Shown here: piece after piece, positions 45,301 through 54,880 of the stretch
Layout: every line of letters begins with the position of its first letter
Position numbering within the stretch: position 1 is the stretch's first letter
Assembly (NCBI GenBank): GCA_037349105.1
Contig: JAYJMM010000124.1
Coordinates: 1,460,501-1,524,500, forward strand
DNA length: 64,000 nt
Source: Limnomonas spitsbergensis
Taxonomy: Eukaryota > Chlorophyta > Chlorophyceae > Chlamydomonadales
Direction of reading: 5' to 3'
Translations under genes and position numbers: made by a program
The notes under the pieces: model-generated
Database searches by the model: none
Told to the model about the DNA's origin: nothing
What the model saw: the letters and a program-made list of their open reading frames with translations, nothing else

Positions 45301-46421
45301 TGACCCTCAGCATGCCAAGCTTAGAAGGGATGATGGTCTGAGGCTGTCCAGTGATCCTGCACCTCGTCTGGAAGCCACAGCTTGGACATCAACACTGAGG
45401 GCTTGCCATGCACCTACACCCTGAGGGCCTGCCGTGGGCCGCGAGACAGCTAGTTTGCGACACCTGGCTCGAGACTCCACGTAAACTGTGTCTCAGTCTT
45501 GCCATGGGCCACAATCATGGTGCAGCACTACGACTCTAAAGCTTGTTGTGGTCATGGACCCAAAACCCTGTGGGCACTCTATGTGCCTAAACCCTGCAAA
45601 CTGCAAACCCTCATTGGCACCCACGCACCTTCTATGGTCGCGATGTCCACTTTGTCGACGGATCTTTGGGGCCGGTACTCGGGATCAGTGTACACCTGGT
45701 ACTCGGGCTTTGCAACGTACGACTCGTCCTCGCCGCCGCCCTCGCTGTCCTCTTCTTCGAACGACATCGGTTTGGACGAGCCGGAGGCGGCAGCGGCGAG
45801 GGCGGAAGGCAGGGAGGCTAACGGGTCGCGCTTTGCGTCGGCAGCCGAGCTGGCAGCTGGATTGCGGGGCTTGCCGAAGCCCTTGCTGGCTTTAGCAGGT
45901 GCGGCAGAGGACAGCATAGCCGCTAAATCGGTATCATCCTCGTCATCGTCCCATGCAGCATGGTCGTCGCCGCCGGGGCTGTTGTCGTCGGCCTTGCGAT
46001 TGCTAGGTTGCGACCCGCTGTGCTTGTGATTCCTAGAGGCACATGTGGCAACGTGGGACAAATGGCCCTGCCTTTTGCCTGCGAGCTGCGCCTGCGCCCG
46101 GGATCGGTTGCTGCTGACGCTTCTGAGCGCGGTGTTGGTTGTGCTGAGGATACAGCAGCGATGAGGTCTGCGATCGGAAGGGAACAGCGCGCGCAGGGCT
46201 GCTCGCACGGTGCGCAGCTCTGACATGGGCAGCGCAGAGCTGGATGGACCAAGCATGGCGCTCTCGCAACTATAGTGAGGATGCGATGGCTGATTGCTTG
46301 TAACGACGCGATTGGGCCTGTAGTCACGGTGCAGCAGGACCCGCGTGGTTGGATAAGGCTTTTGAGGCTGCAGCAGCCGACATGGTGGGGATAAAAGTGT
46401 TGAACATGTGTGGGGATTCAT
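33346..46421 (-). CDS. SET-domain protein lysine methyltransferase, at least eleven exons
   Basis: Exons in transcription order: 46421-45629, 44108-43987, 42803-42711, 41182-41033, 38257-38103, 37733-37644, 37273-37120, 35868-35740, 35126-35017, 34402-34193, 33739-33346 (stop). Every junction is GT–AG and preserves frame. SET motifs are split over the exons. GRRGIVAKEDSNAGDLMLLV (second exon) is the SET N-terminal strand. GLWPEFSLLSHSCVPN (fifth exon) is the NHSC-type SAM/active-site motif, with Ser in place of the usual Asn. VHAAKDIEAGEPLT follows. RGFECRCPRC, split across the sixth and seventh exons, is the post-SET zinc-binding CxCxxC. The order and spacing fit SMYD-like or plant TPR–SET proteins that methylate lysines. 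The N-terminal exon is acidic and Ala-rich (AAWDDDEDDTDLAAMLSS). The C-terminal exons are helical and unrecognised. The start is uncertain: 46421 is the first Met, but Met at about 46255 or 46227 or a further 5' exon is possible. Confidence 0.85.
33830..33885 (-). repeat. Decayed acceptor-side copy of the last SET-gene exon
   Basis: Carries GGCCCTCGCGCAGCACACCC and CAGCTGCTTAAGGGTCACGA followed by AGCCCTGGCAG on the plus strand, matching the exon edge at 33695-33745. The GTAT of the exon start is lost. Confidence 0.8.
34403..34830 (-). repeat. About seven acceptor-side copies of a SET-gene exon edge
   Basis: The plus-strand sequence CTCTGCCAGCTCAGCACGCG followed by ACCTGGCAG (acceptor plus about 22 coding bases of exon 34402-34193) recurs every 55-70 bp, with increasing decay, between G-rich spacers. 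Confidence 0.85.
34880..35330 (-). repeat. Edge copies flanking the 35.0-35.1-kb SET-gene exon
   Basis: A donor-side copy (CACCTGGCCAGCGTGTTGTA on the plus strand) lies at about 34882-34932. Two acceptor-side copies (CGAAGAACCGATGGRTGGGA) lie at about 35188-35218 and 35297-35327. All are partial; the complete exon is 35126-35017. Confidence 0.8.
35925..36560 (-). repeat. 18-bp minisatellite in a SET-gene intron
   Basis: About 35 copies of GTTACTGGGTTGGTG-type 18-bp units with ordered variants (GCAGTTACTGTGTTG). The array is bounded on its right by a partial copy of the downstream exon's acceptor edge (TCTCAACCTCAGGCACCATA at about 36566), so a duplicated exon edge sits at its outer end. The long Val/Thr/Asn ORF across it is a repeat artefact. 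Confidence 0.9.
36815..37075 (-). repeat. Three donor-side copies of the 37.1-kb SET-gene exon end
   Basis: The last 70-80 coding bases of exon 37273-37120 plus the donor are repeated about every 110-130 bp. The nearest copy (about 37014-37070) still reads QWNACQENGDMDGLKSLQQ in frame; the next two are frameshifted or truncated. Spacers are C-rich on the plus strand. Confidence 0.9.
37500..37635 (-). repeat. 27-bp minisatellite in a SET-gene intron
   Basis: Five copies of AATCTTGTCACCTTTCCCGT followed by TTCCCCA on the plus strand, directly beside the donor of exon 37733-37644. Confidence 0.85.
37885..38045 (-). repeat. Two donor-side copies of the SET-motif exon end
   Basis: CAGTACCTTGTGCGTGGCTA (plus strand, about 37991) and TAGTACCTTGAGAGTGGCTG (about 37884) are decayed copies of the donor edge at 38095-38150, about 107-110 bp apart. 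Confidence 0.85.
38450..38600 (+). repeat. Dispersed repeat B, copy 2
   Basis: Copy of the family at 8690-8830, standing immediately before the 188-bp satellite array. Confidence 0.75.
38690..40485. repeat. 188-bp satellite, nine copies plus a degenerate leading unit
   Basis: The marker CTGTCCCGAGGTTTCAG occurs at 38804, 38992, 39180, 39368, 39556, 39744, 39932, 40120 and 40308, exactly 188 bp apart each time. Units are nearly identical, with variants such as GGTGAAGC/GGTGGAGC. A divergent unit lies at 38690-38803. It lies within the intron between SET-gene exons 41182-41033 and 38257-38103. Confidence 0.97.
40735..41030 (-). repeat. Three donor-side copies of the 41.0-kb SET-gene exon end
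   Basis: Copies of the exon end and donor (plus strand CTGCATGACAGCCGTGTCCT type) lie at about 40749, 40837 and 40946, about 100 bp apart, with a shared intron spacer including ACATGACATTC and GTACTGCA elements. Confidence 0.8.
41915..42060. repeat. Single 188-bp satellite unit
   Basis: One partial unit of the satellite at 38690-40485, from CAGCTGTCCCGAGGTTTCAG to GATGTGAAGACCG, isolated in the next intron. Confidence 0.9.
42125..42345. repeat. CA-rich microsatellite region
   Basis: Imperfect ACACAC and CACGCACACAATCACACA runs, some repeated at 42190-42265 as a 50-bp duplication. Confidence 0.7.
42550..42700 (-). repeat. Two donor-side copies of the 42.7-kb SET-gene exon end
   Basis: GGCAGAGGGCGGGCCTGTCG and GGCAGAGGGGGGGCCTGACG followed by GGTCAC (plus strand) repeat the exon segment at about 42720-42750, about 95 bp apart. 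Confidence 0.8.
42804..43345 (-). repeat. 53-bp minisatellite built on a splice acceptor
   Basis: About ten copies of a 53-bp unit (plus strand GGACATCTACACAACAGGGG, AGGGGGCGAGTCATATACAT, AAAAGAGGGGGCA). Each unit contains GGACATCTACA, the complement of the functional acceptor TGTAG with the first exon bases ATGTCC at 42798-42808. Every unit is therefore a potential acceptor with six exon bases. A diverged copy of the whole exon (encoding MLEDGLPPVPPH) stands beyond the array at about 43415-43530. Confidence 0.9.
43690..43986 (-). repeat. Donor-side copies of the 44.0-kb SET-gene exon end
   Basis: Five or more decayed units of the type CTACCTGCAGATCCTCTGCT followed by TCGGGAGCC (plus strand), about 45-50 bp apart, next to the functional donor at 43986/43987. 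Confidence 0.75.
44255..44400 (+). repeat. Dispersed repeat B, copy 3
   Basis: Again stands immediately before an array of the 188-bp satellite, as copy 2 does. Confidence 0.75.
44430..45295. repeat. 188-bp satellite, second array
   Basis: Markers CTGTCCCGAGGTTTCAG at 44554, 44739, 44927 and 45115 (185, 188, 188 bp) plus a partial leading unit. Sequence is nearly identical to the array at 38690-40485. It lies in the intron between SET-gene exons 46421-45629 and 44108-43987. Confidence 0.95.
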
Positions 46422-46429
46422 TTGGGTGT

Positions 46430-47760
46430 GGAATCAGACTAGCGAGATTATAGTGATACTAGACCAGTGCCCGATCTTCGAAGAAGCGAGGGGTTGAACG
46501 TGAACTGCTCATGACCATAATTGTGAAGATTCATAGGCGTCGCTAGCCTTCGCGCCACACATGGCATGACACCCCATAGCATGATTGTAGAAGTTTACCA
46601 CTCATCATTTTGAAGGGTAAACGTTTGAAGCATCGGAAAAACAATTGTTGGCGCAAATTTGTTGTGATGGTGGTTGGTCCCCGTATGTCAGCGCTATGTA
46701 TGTTGCCCCTCGTGGCGTAACGTTTGTTTATTTGATAATTATTATCTTGCCCCACATTGCTTCCGAGACGGCATTCGGGGCACAATCCTGCAACAACACC
46801 CGTTTTGGCACCGAGGTCTTACACCTTCCCAATATGCTCACATCGTGACATACACTATGCTCTAACTTATGGACACAACAATAACATAGCAGCACAGGGC
46901 ACCGATTTAAATTGTATGTAATAGTTCTTTAAAGTATGCTTTTTCGGCAGAGCCCCCGGGCGGCCGAAGGTCGTGGGGGCGAAGCCTCCGGAGTCACCCC
47001 TACACACCGTGTTCGTCAGTCAGCCCGATGTTTCTGGAACGCCGCGATATTGTTAATACTGGGTAACCCTAGTGGGTTCATATATCTACACGTTGGCCTG
47101 TATTATCATGAGATAAGGTCTAAACGATTTTACACGTGCATTCAGAAATCCACAAATAATGTGATAAACATGGCCGCCTCGGGCGGCTCAAGCATACTGC
47201 CCAAACCCAGAAGCATGTGCCGTCGCATTCAAGGCGGACTTGAAGATTAGGATCCAAACTGCACAGGGTTCTTATTATTACCGTATAGAGGAAAGATTAC
47301 TGGTTGATCCAAGGCCAAAGGTCAAGTCAACTTGAGACCGTCAATTGAAGGTATTAAGTGTTTATGGTGGTAGTGAGGTGAGAGTAGGAGATGTTTAGTT
47401 GGGTATGAGCGTGCGTGCTCGAGGAGCAAGGCTTTGCCCATGTCGTAGTCGTCATTGGAGATGCACTTCCAATGCCCTGGATGTGTCGAGGACACAGCTC
47501 GTAGTCTCAGCCCCCCTGTGACTGAGACGCAACAATTCCATGGTCATAAGCATCACTCATGTTTGGCCAACCACTGGAGTACCAGACGTATCGAACCTTT
47601 GATGAGTATCTTTTCAGAATAAGTGAACAGAGGTAATAAAGGAAAAGCTGGAGAAAAAAAACAGGAGAGAAGACAAAAGAAATGCGAAGGAAGAAAGAAG
47701 GATAACCTGGGCATCAATAAGTGAATTAAACAAAAAATGTACGATGCAAAGAGGAACACA
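46430..47760. other. No supported gene; presumed promoter side of the SET gene
   Basis: More AT-rich than the coding regions. A 104-codon plus-strand ORF at 46936-47250 has no recognisable domain. I see no convincing promoter element. Confidence 0.35.
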
Positions 47761-47764
47761 GATT

Positions 47765-48175
47765 ATATCAAGATGCTCATTGCAAGCCAATTCCAAACCA
47801 GCGTCGCGGGGCAAGTGCAGCTGACCCTGCATGCTTGATCACATGAAATCAAGAAATATAACATCATGCTTCAGCCAACAGGATAACAGGCGAATTTACA
47901 GGCATGGCCGCAATGCCCAATTGCAAGCCAATGCCATGACATGGTTCAATTACCGGCTGACACGCAGCGCAAGAACATGCCGTGTCACAGGCCCAATCGC
48001 AGCATAGCAGGCCATGACGCTGGCTGGTTAGTTGTAAGCTCAATCGCAAGCCAATGGCAGGCCATGTCAGAGGCCAATTCCCAACCAGGGTCGCATGGCA
48101 GGGGTCGCTGACCATGTAGGCTTGATCACCGGAACATAGAGAAATTGAACAGGCTTCATTCAACAGGATTACAGC
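47765..48175. repeat. Direct duplication of a 110-bp segment about 295 bp apart
   Basis: 47765-47885 and 48062-48175 share GCTGACC...TGCTTGATCAC, CAACAGGATAACAG/CAACAGGATTACAG and the AAGCCAATTCCAAACCAGCG block. Between them are AATCGCAAGCCAATG repeats. Confidence 0.7.
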
Positions 48176-48299
48176 AGTGTGGTGAATTCAGATGACCGGA
48201 AGATGTCAATGGATGTCAACCATAACTCAGGGGCATGACAATGGGCACCTTGCTTCAGGACATCTGCTGCACCCTCCATAGCTAGGTTGGAGCCATCAT

Positions 48300-48900
48300 G
48301 CCCCGTGATCCTGCGCCTGAACAGAAGAAAACGCAGCAAACTGGAAGAGCTCCATGTAAATCCAAGCGCACCTTATTCGGCCCTGCCTCGTCGGTCGAGG
48401 CAGCGCTCGTTGAGATGGTGGCATCCTGGCTCATTGGATCCACCTGGATATAAAAACATGTGAAAGATGAGATCCAGCATTGATCCAGCTGAAGGACGAC
48501 GTCTCCTGCCGCGCCGTCGATGGATTGGCAAAGTCCTGCCCCGAGTCCTGCGCCTGAACAAAAGGAAACGCAGCAAATAGAAGAGCTTCATGTCATCATC
48601 CCTTCCTCGTCCGTTGGGGCAGCGCTCGTTGGGCCAGTCACATCCTTGCGCATTCGGTCTACCTGGACATCAGGGGTTGAATATCATGAACACGTGAAAT
48701 GTAAGATCCAGCTGAAGGAAGACGTCTCCTGCAGCGCCCTCGTTAGATTGGTACCATCCAGCGCCGAATCCTGCGCATGGACAAAAGAATACGCAACAAA
48801 TTAGAAGAGCTTCATGGAAGCTCAAACGCACCTTTTCCAGCCTTGCCTTGGGGCAGAGATCATGGCAACAACCACATCCTTGCAATCATCTCACCTTAGC
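48300..48900. repeat. Three tandem units of about 220-240 bp
   Basis: Units starting CTGAACARAAGRAAACGCAG at about 48315, 48552 and 48773 share AGAAGAGCTTCATG, the CCTTCCTCGTCSGT block and GGGGCAGCGCTCGTTG. They are diverged and contain AAGGAAGACGTCTCCTGCAG in the spacers. Confidence 0.75.
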
Positions 48901-48984
48901 GAGTGAAAGGTATGACCCGCTGACAGGAATAATGAGATAGGCACAACGCCGCAGTGTGCAACGTTGCAAGCTCCCAAACCAGGC

Positions 48985-49445
48985 TGTACAGATGGTGGGT
49001 GAAGACCATCCGTCGGACCATCTGTGAGGCTCAGAATGCGACTATCGACACGCTGTCTTCCACCTAAACCCCCAAACATGCACCCGATCGCTGCACGCAG
49101 TCGAACCGCTGGTCCCAAAAGGGACAACGAAGTTCGCCAAAAAACTGGATGCTGGATACAAATGTGCTGGATACAAATGCTGGATGCTGGACGCTGGATG
49201 CTGGACGTTGGATGCGGGATGCGGGATGCTGGATGATGCATGCTGGCTGCTGGATGCTGCATACGATGGCTGCTGGATACAGATACTGGCTGAACGCCAT
49301 CCGTCGCTGAACGCCATCCGTCGGACCATCTGTGAGGCCCAGAATCTACCATCGACACGCTGTCGACGACCCGATCGCTGCGCGCAGTCGAACCGCTCGC
49401 AACCGAGCCCGAAAGGGACTACGAAAAGCGCCAAAAAGCGCGAAA
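48985..49445. repeat. 300-bp direct duplication with an 8-20-bp minisatellite between copies
   Basis: The block CGTCGGACCATCTGTGAGGC ... CGATCGCTGC.CGCAGTCGAA occurs at about 49010-49110 and 49318-49400. Between them lies a CTGGATGCTGGACG-type array (about 49145-49270). Confidence 0.75.
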
Positions 49446-49460
49446 CCGCTTCTGCCGTAT

Positions 49461-49700
49461 TGTTACGATTAGCGCACTTAATAGTATAGATGTACTGGCC
49501 GCGTAATAGCACCAGCACCCGAGCACTGGGGCACCCAGTCTAATTTAATGGTGGGTGCACCTCGTGGATTGAGGGGAGGGGTGGGCGCACGCGTGCATGC
49601 ACGGCCTGTCTCAACTCTCAATGCCTCATACTTTTCGAGCACAAGAAAAACGGAATTGGGCGCAGACGGACCACCAATTTAGAACGTGGTATCAGAGCGC
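49461..49700 (+). mobile_element. Possible 5' LTR with initiator-tRNA primer binding site
   Basis: TGGTATCAGAGC at 49687-49698 matches the primer binding site complementary to the 3' end of initiator tRNA-Met, standard in plant copia and gypsy LTR elements. The preceding 225 bp start TGTTACGATTAG, a plausible LTR start, but the expected CA just before the primer site is not seen. No Gag or Pol ORF follows, so this would be a remnant. Confidence 0.4.
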
Positions 49701-50340
49701 GATCTGATCTGAGCGACAGGATAATCATTGCGTGCGCGGACCGGACCGGATGGTCGCGACACCGGGTGCACGGATACACGTCCCTAGCACCTCAGTCCTG
49801 CCACGTATACCGGTACCTTGGAACACATATCCTTGGATTACCTGTTTACCCATAAGCTTAGGGTCTCCACGCTCCCAAAGAAGGCTGGGGGTACCCTGTT
49901 GTTTGGAGTATGGACCCTTTGTGCCTCAAGCCTCCTAGCCTCGTCATTCCTCAATCCTCATCACCATTTGTGTCCTGCCTCAGTGCCTCCCCTCGATACG
50001 GGAATTGCACTGTCCTATGTCCACTTCTTGGTGTCCATCACACAACATCCTCTGCTTGTCCCTGTTATCGATGCGCTTGGGGAGTGTTCATTTTTTTGGC
50101 TACATGTCCACCGCACCTGCCACGGGCCACCTCGCAACCCACAGTCCCAAATGGGGGCCAAGCCTTGCCTGGCCTCCACACAGCTCTGCTGTCCGCATAC
50201 GAGGCCTCCGGCTGGAAGTGAGGAGGTAGCTGAATGTAGCTGAGCTGTAGCGAAGCCATGAAAAATGAAACACTGTGAATAATAGGATTCATTGGCATGA
50301 CTGTGCCCATATGAACGCAAGTCCCTCTAGCGAGACTGTG
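49701..50340. other. No supported gene
   Basis: Several overlapping ORFs of 70-140 codons but none with recognisable domains or splice partners. Possibly the interior of the LTR-element remnant. Confidence 0.35.
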
Positions 50341-50394
50341 ATACACTCACCACCTATACTTTGCCTCTACAACGCAGCGGTCACACCAGCAGCA

Positions 50395-50670
50395 CAGCTC
50401 TCTTCCTTTTAGTTCCTTCTTTACTCCCTTCTGAACAGTTGGGACTTGGGCGCCCACGCGGCCGAGCTTTGAGCGGGCCCATAGGTGTAACGTTATTGAC
50501 CAGCAGCACAGCAAGATAGCCCACCCATTTCCCACTTGTTTTCCTCCTTTCTTTTGTCCTCCCCCTTTTGTATTTCTTTCCATCTTTCCTCCCAAATCTT
50601 TAGTTAGACGCCCACGCAGCCGAGCCTTTTTTAAGCAGGGCCCAAAGGTGTAACGTCATTGACTCATGGC
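50395..50670 (+). mobile_element. Two tandem LINE 3' ends
   Basis: The tail motif GGGCGCCCACGCGGCCGAGC / GGGCCCATAGGTGTAACG is complete at about 50447-50495. A second (GACGCCCACGCAGCCGAGCC, GGGCCCAAAGGTGTAACGTC followed by ATTGACT) lies at about 50608-50662. Confidence 0.75.
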
Positions 50671-51530
50671 GGCAGCCATGGCGGCCGACATGCAGCTCGC
50701 TGTCAGGTAGGGCACCGGAGGACGCAATTCGTGCAATGATCTGCTAGGTGCCTTGCTGGAGCTAGAGCTGGGATCAGCCGATCCCAAACTGCGTCAGACA
50801 GTAACTGACCTACAGCCGCTGCCTGTCAGAGAGGTGCTAGCGCTAGTTGATGCAGCATACGAGCGGGCGTAGCTGGATGCAGCTGGCAGAGGGGACCCCA
50901 GTGATCCTGCCACTGAACACAGGTATGCGGCCGCCTACCGCACCTGGTTCCAGCCTACGGCGGGCGCCGTCCTTGCGCAGGCCAGGGGCCACACCAGCCG
51001 AAAGGAGTGTGCTTGCGTGCGCACGAACTTAAGGCTGCGGCTAGGCTCCGTCAGCACGGCTGACACTAGAGGACGGCGCGGTGGTCAGCAACGTGACAGA
51101 CGGTGTTGCCTGCGATGTTGGGCTAGGGGAGACGGCGACCATGTGGAGGACGCACTGCATGCTTGTTTTCAATGCCCCAGCGTGCATGATCAACTTAAAG
51201 AGCGGGGATGGGCAGGTCCTTCGAACGGTGCTAGAGGCAATTTTTGAGTTGTACCGAGGCAGCCTTGGGCGGGATGCCCTGGCCTTTGTGGACGACGTGG
51301 TAGATATCGTTGAGGCGTAGACGTTTTTCAGAGGTTGTAACTTCCTTTGTATTTTGTTTTTTTCAGCCTTTTCTTTTGCCCCTTCACTTGATTTCCCACT
51401 TTTTCCTCTCCTTTCTTTTGTCCTGCCCCCTACTGTGTTTCTTTCCATCTTTCCTTTCCACTCTTTAATTAGGCGCCCACATGGCCGAGCTTTTTTGAGC
51501 AGGGCCAAGAGGTGTAACATCATTGACTCA
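50663..51530 (+). pseudogene. LINE ORF2 C-terminus and 3' UTR (5'-truncated copy)
   Basis: Reads MAADMQLAVR, LGALLELELGSADPKLRQTV and VREVLALVDAAYERA across in-frame stops and frameshifts, then a Cys/His finger (CCLRCWARGDGDHVEDALHA followed by CFQC) of the type found at the end of L1/Jockey-like reverse transcriptases. A T/C-rich 3' UTR and the family tail (GGCGCCCACATGGCCGAGCT; GTGTAACATCATTGACT) follow. It encodes no intact protein. It provides the best reference for what is missing in the copies at 32693 and 58749. Confidence 0.75.
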
Positions 51531-51779
51531 CCACCTAAACGCTTCCACCAGTGTGGCCACCTAAACAGGCTCCTGACCGCCTGAACGTGTCTCCTGACCA
51601 CTCAAACGCGTCAACTGGACCACCCAAACTTGGTCACCGGTACGTCTCCGTATCGTGATCTACCGCACCTGTCACAGTCTATTTCTGGGTGCTTAGCTAC
51701 AATTCAGCTATCTCACGGCCTATAGCCCCTGGGGGATGATCCTAGCTTGGGATACTAATTCGTCAGGCCATATCGAGGG

Positions 51780-51870
51780 GGGGGCAAAAGAAAAGCCAGG
51801 GACCCCATGCCCCCCCCCAAAACGAGCACCCAACGAGCCTACCACCCCCCCACCCCCCCACTACCGCCTC
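51780..51870. other. C-rich low-complexity stretch in otherwise unremarkable DNA
   Basis: Runs of C with ACCCCCCCACC. 51540-52280 otherwise shows a 30-bp direct duplication (ATGCCAACAGTCAATTT at about 51992 and 52068) and no gene. Confidence 0.5.
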
Positions 51871-52279
51871 CGGAACCCATTGAAATTCAAATATTTCAGT
51901 CAAAATTCAAAATTACAGGGCATGTAAGGGGTGTTTTTATCAGCTCGTCAAGCCGCTTCTACTGGTATATTTCAATTCGTTAGGTGATGACATGCCAACA
52001 GTCAATTTTTGTACTGGGCTCAGCCAGGCTATTGAGTACCGACTAATGCTCACTAGCGATCACAATTCATGCCAACAGTCAATTTGGGTATTGAGCTCAG
52101 CCAGGGTCTTGACTACCGACTAGCTAGGGGTGGAACGGGAGCAAACCCGAGCGATCTCTGCCACTTCGAATCGCGTGGTATCGCTGAAGCTGCCATCCGT
52201 GCCATGCACTCCCTCCCATTCTGGTGGCTTCTGACGTTTGCAGGGGTTTTGCCCTCCCCCCTCTGGCCATATTGCCTAT

Positions 52280-52790
52280 TTTAATGACGTTACACCTCTG
52301 GGCCCTGCTTTAATAAAGCTCGGTCACGTCGACAAACACGAAGTCAGATAGGAAAGTCAAGGGAGAGGGCACAAGATGAAGAAAGGAAAGCAAGTTCACC
52401 TTCCAGACAACAGGAACAACAACAAAAAAGTCAAGCAAACCGTATGTGCTTATGTGGTGGCCTTTCTCAGAACTTTTCCGCTCTCTTCCAAGAGACTAAA
52501 TCTCGTACCGGTATCACTTTATTAGAGGTAACCAAGTCGCAGATCTGGGGGCCACTGCAGCCACCAGTCAATGACATTACACTTGTGGGCCCTGCTCAAA
52601 ACGGCGCGGACACGTGGGCGCCCAACTGTCCTGTTGGGAGGAAAAGAGAAGGAACTTAAGGACAGAGGGAGAACAACACAAAGGAGAAAGAAATACCCCC
52701 CCACAAAAAAGGAAAAGGCAGCCCGAAGTTACCTTGCCACTTTCAAGCCTTATTCCCCAAGAAGGCAAGGAGAAGCAATACACTAGGCCT
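52280..52790 (-). mobile_element. Two LINE 3' ends in reverse orientation
   Basis: AATGACGTTACACCTCTGGG followed by CCCTGCTTTAATAAAGCTCG begins at about 52283. A longer copy starts at about 52569 and continues through GTGGGCGCCCAACTGTCC and a purine-rich stretch to about 52780. Both are the complement of the family tail. Confidence 0.75.
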
Positions 52791-53084
52791 CAACAATGCC
52801 TACGTCCCTCGCTACGTCCTCAACGAAAGTCAGAGCTTCCCACCCAGCCATCACTCCATCAGTGAACCCTCCTTGTGCAACTTCGACTTATCTAGCATTA
52901 AATGGTAGTACCTTGTGTCTCTCCCAGCTTTGCCTTGCATCCCAAATCCAACTCGTACCGGTTGTGACATGGATGATGAGTGTTGTTGACGGACCCTCGG
53001 TTTGCCTCTGACCCCACATCTTCCAAAACCAGCCATTTATCTCCATGCGCCCATGTATAACTGATGGCCTCACCTCTAGTACCC

Positions 53085-53385
53085 CTAGCTGACTTTATGT
53101 TTGCCGATATGGTCGAGCTTAATTTAAACAGGGCCTAGAGATGCAACGTCTTGAACCTCTAGTACCCCCAAGCCCCAATACTCCTTCATACCGGCTGGAA
53201 CTTCCTTTGTCTTTCTTTTCCTGCCTTGTGCCCGTCCTTCCAGTGAATTTCTCACTTCACCTCATTTTTTCTGCCCCTTGTGCTTGATTCGGTCTTTCCT
53301 CCCAACCATTCAGTTAGGCGCCCACGCGGCCGAGCGAGCCTTCTGAGGGCCCAGAGCGAGGTGTAACGTCATTGACTCCTTCATT
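53085..53385 (+). mobile_element. Two LINE 3' ends
   Basis: A diverged tail (GCCGATATGGTCGAGCTTAA, GGGCCTAGAGATGCAACGTC) lies at about 53100-53150. A good one (TTAGGCGCCCACGCGGCCGA, AGGTGTAACGTCATTGACTC) lies at about 53313-53382, preceded by its T/C-rich region. Confidence 0.7.
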
Positions 53386-53389
53386 CAGG

Positions 53390-54640
53390 AGCTCCATACA
53401 CCCGCGGGTCTACCTTGACTATTTGAAGTATGGTAATCATATGTAACGGTAATGGTCCAGAGGTGTCCTGCCTGTCATTGACATGTAAATGATAATCACA
53501 TTCCAAGGCTTGTCTTATCGTTATTATCCACAGTTCCACAGTCCACACCATTGTCAGCATGTGGTGCAATCTCGCGCGCATGGACTGCTTGGCAAGCCAA
53601 ACTCTTCAACACCCCGTACGTGATTATGTCACTAGGGCTGGTCGATGTATCATGCACTCCTGGAGTTTTGGTCTCCGCCCACTTTGCTTGCCCCTCCCCT
53701 CCTCACCGATGACCATAAACGATACTGAATGTCCCATTTTTTGCTTCTATTGGCATCCCCAAAGCGCAGCTTCCTACATTTCTTGACACAATCGTGTCAT
53801 CCTCAAGATTTATGCCGCTAAGAAAATCTGCAGTTACGTCGTTTCAAGAAGGGCTGGATCTCCGATCCAGATCGTCTTACCGAACATCCCGATCATGTGC
53901 CGATTAGGGTGGAACGATAGATTCGAAATTGTCGTGAATATCAATGCTCTGATGAGATAATTTTTTGAGCAATAATTGAGATCCGAGGTTCGGCGCGCGA
54001 AGGAAGCGAACGGACCGCGCTTCAGGGCGGGCGCTGCAGGGCTTGTGAAGCAGGGGCATGCCTTCAGACTACGACAATCAATAGCCCAGCCAACAACTGT
54101 GCTCCCTGAGAAAAACTCCTTCCCTACAGCTCCCCGAAGCCCCCCCCCCCTCTACTGAGCTTTACAGAAATCCGAATTGCACTCCCGCCGTGATTGATGG
54201 CCTAGCGTGACTCAGCATCGAATTATCGTGCCTTGCCTTCAACGTGTAACGCTCCTGGATCATCTTTGCTAATGGCGCCTTACAGCCTCATCCACGGCTC
54301 TGCCCTGCGGCCTCTGGGGTCCTTCGGTCACTTGCCGTCCTCCAGCTCCAGGGCCAGCGGTGCATCGTCTCGATGCTCGACCCGGACGGCAGCAACTGCC
54401 AGCTCTTACATGGAACGCGTTCAGGTGCTTTACTCACGCATACGAGGCGGTCGCATGCGATAGTGAGGGAGGGTGTTAAAGTCAATGAGGGTTGCGCGTT
54501 CATCAGGCATCCATCGAGTCCAGTCCATGGGGCATGAGCAGGATCCGCTGCGATCACCTCGATTTTTGAATTCCGCTGACTGGAAATCCAACGCCCCTGG
54601 CGTCACGTGCCCTGCTGAGCCAACAGCATGACAGATGCTC
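53390..54640. other. No supported gene; possible 5' region of the Mpv17-type gene
   Basis: A first exon of the downstream Mpv17/PMP22 gene is expected here or nearer 54.8 kb, but I could not identify one. Open stretches at 54233-54463 (plus) and 54288-54557 (minus) have no recognisable domain. Confidence 0.3.
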
Positions 54641-54659
54641 CTCAGTGTTAATTTACGCG

Positions 54660-54785
54660 CTTTTATGGTGCACTACAGCTACATCACGGCCACTCTGCAA
54701 GCTCTGTTGCTTTAGCCACGGCCATAGGTCGGTCAGGGCTTGGTCCTCATCGGCCCTGTATCAGCCACCTGTCACTCTCCCCAAG
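54660..54785 (+). repeat. Dispersed repeat B, copy 4
   Basis: The most diverged copy of the family at 8690 (ACAGCTACATCACGGCCACT, GTTGCTTTAGCCACGGCCAT). Confidence 0.6.
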
Positions 54786-54880
54786 GTGGTCTGTTGCATA
54801 CTAAATAGACACTGTTGCTCCTCCTGCATCTTGCCGTCTTCCACACCCATGTCTGTGTTTTCCTGCCTCTCTCTCTTCAG

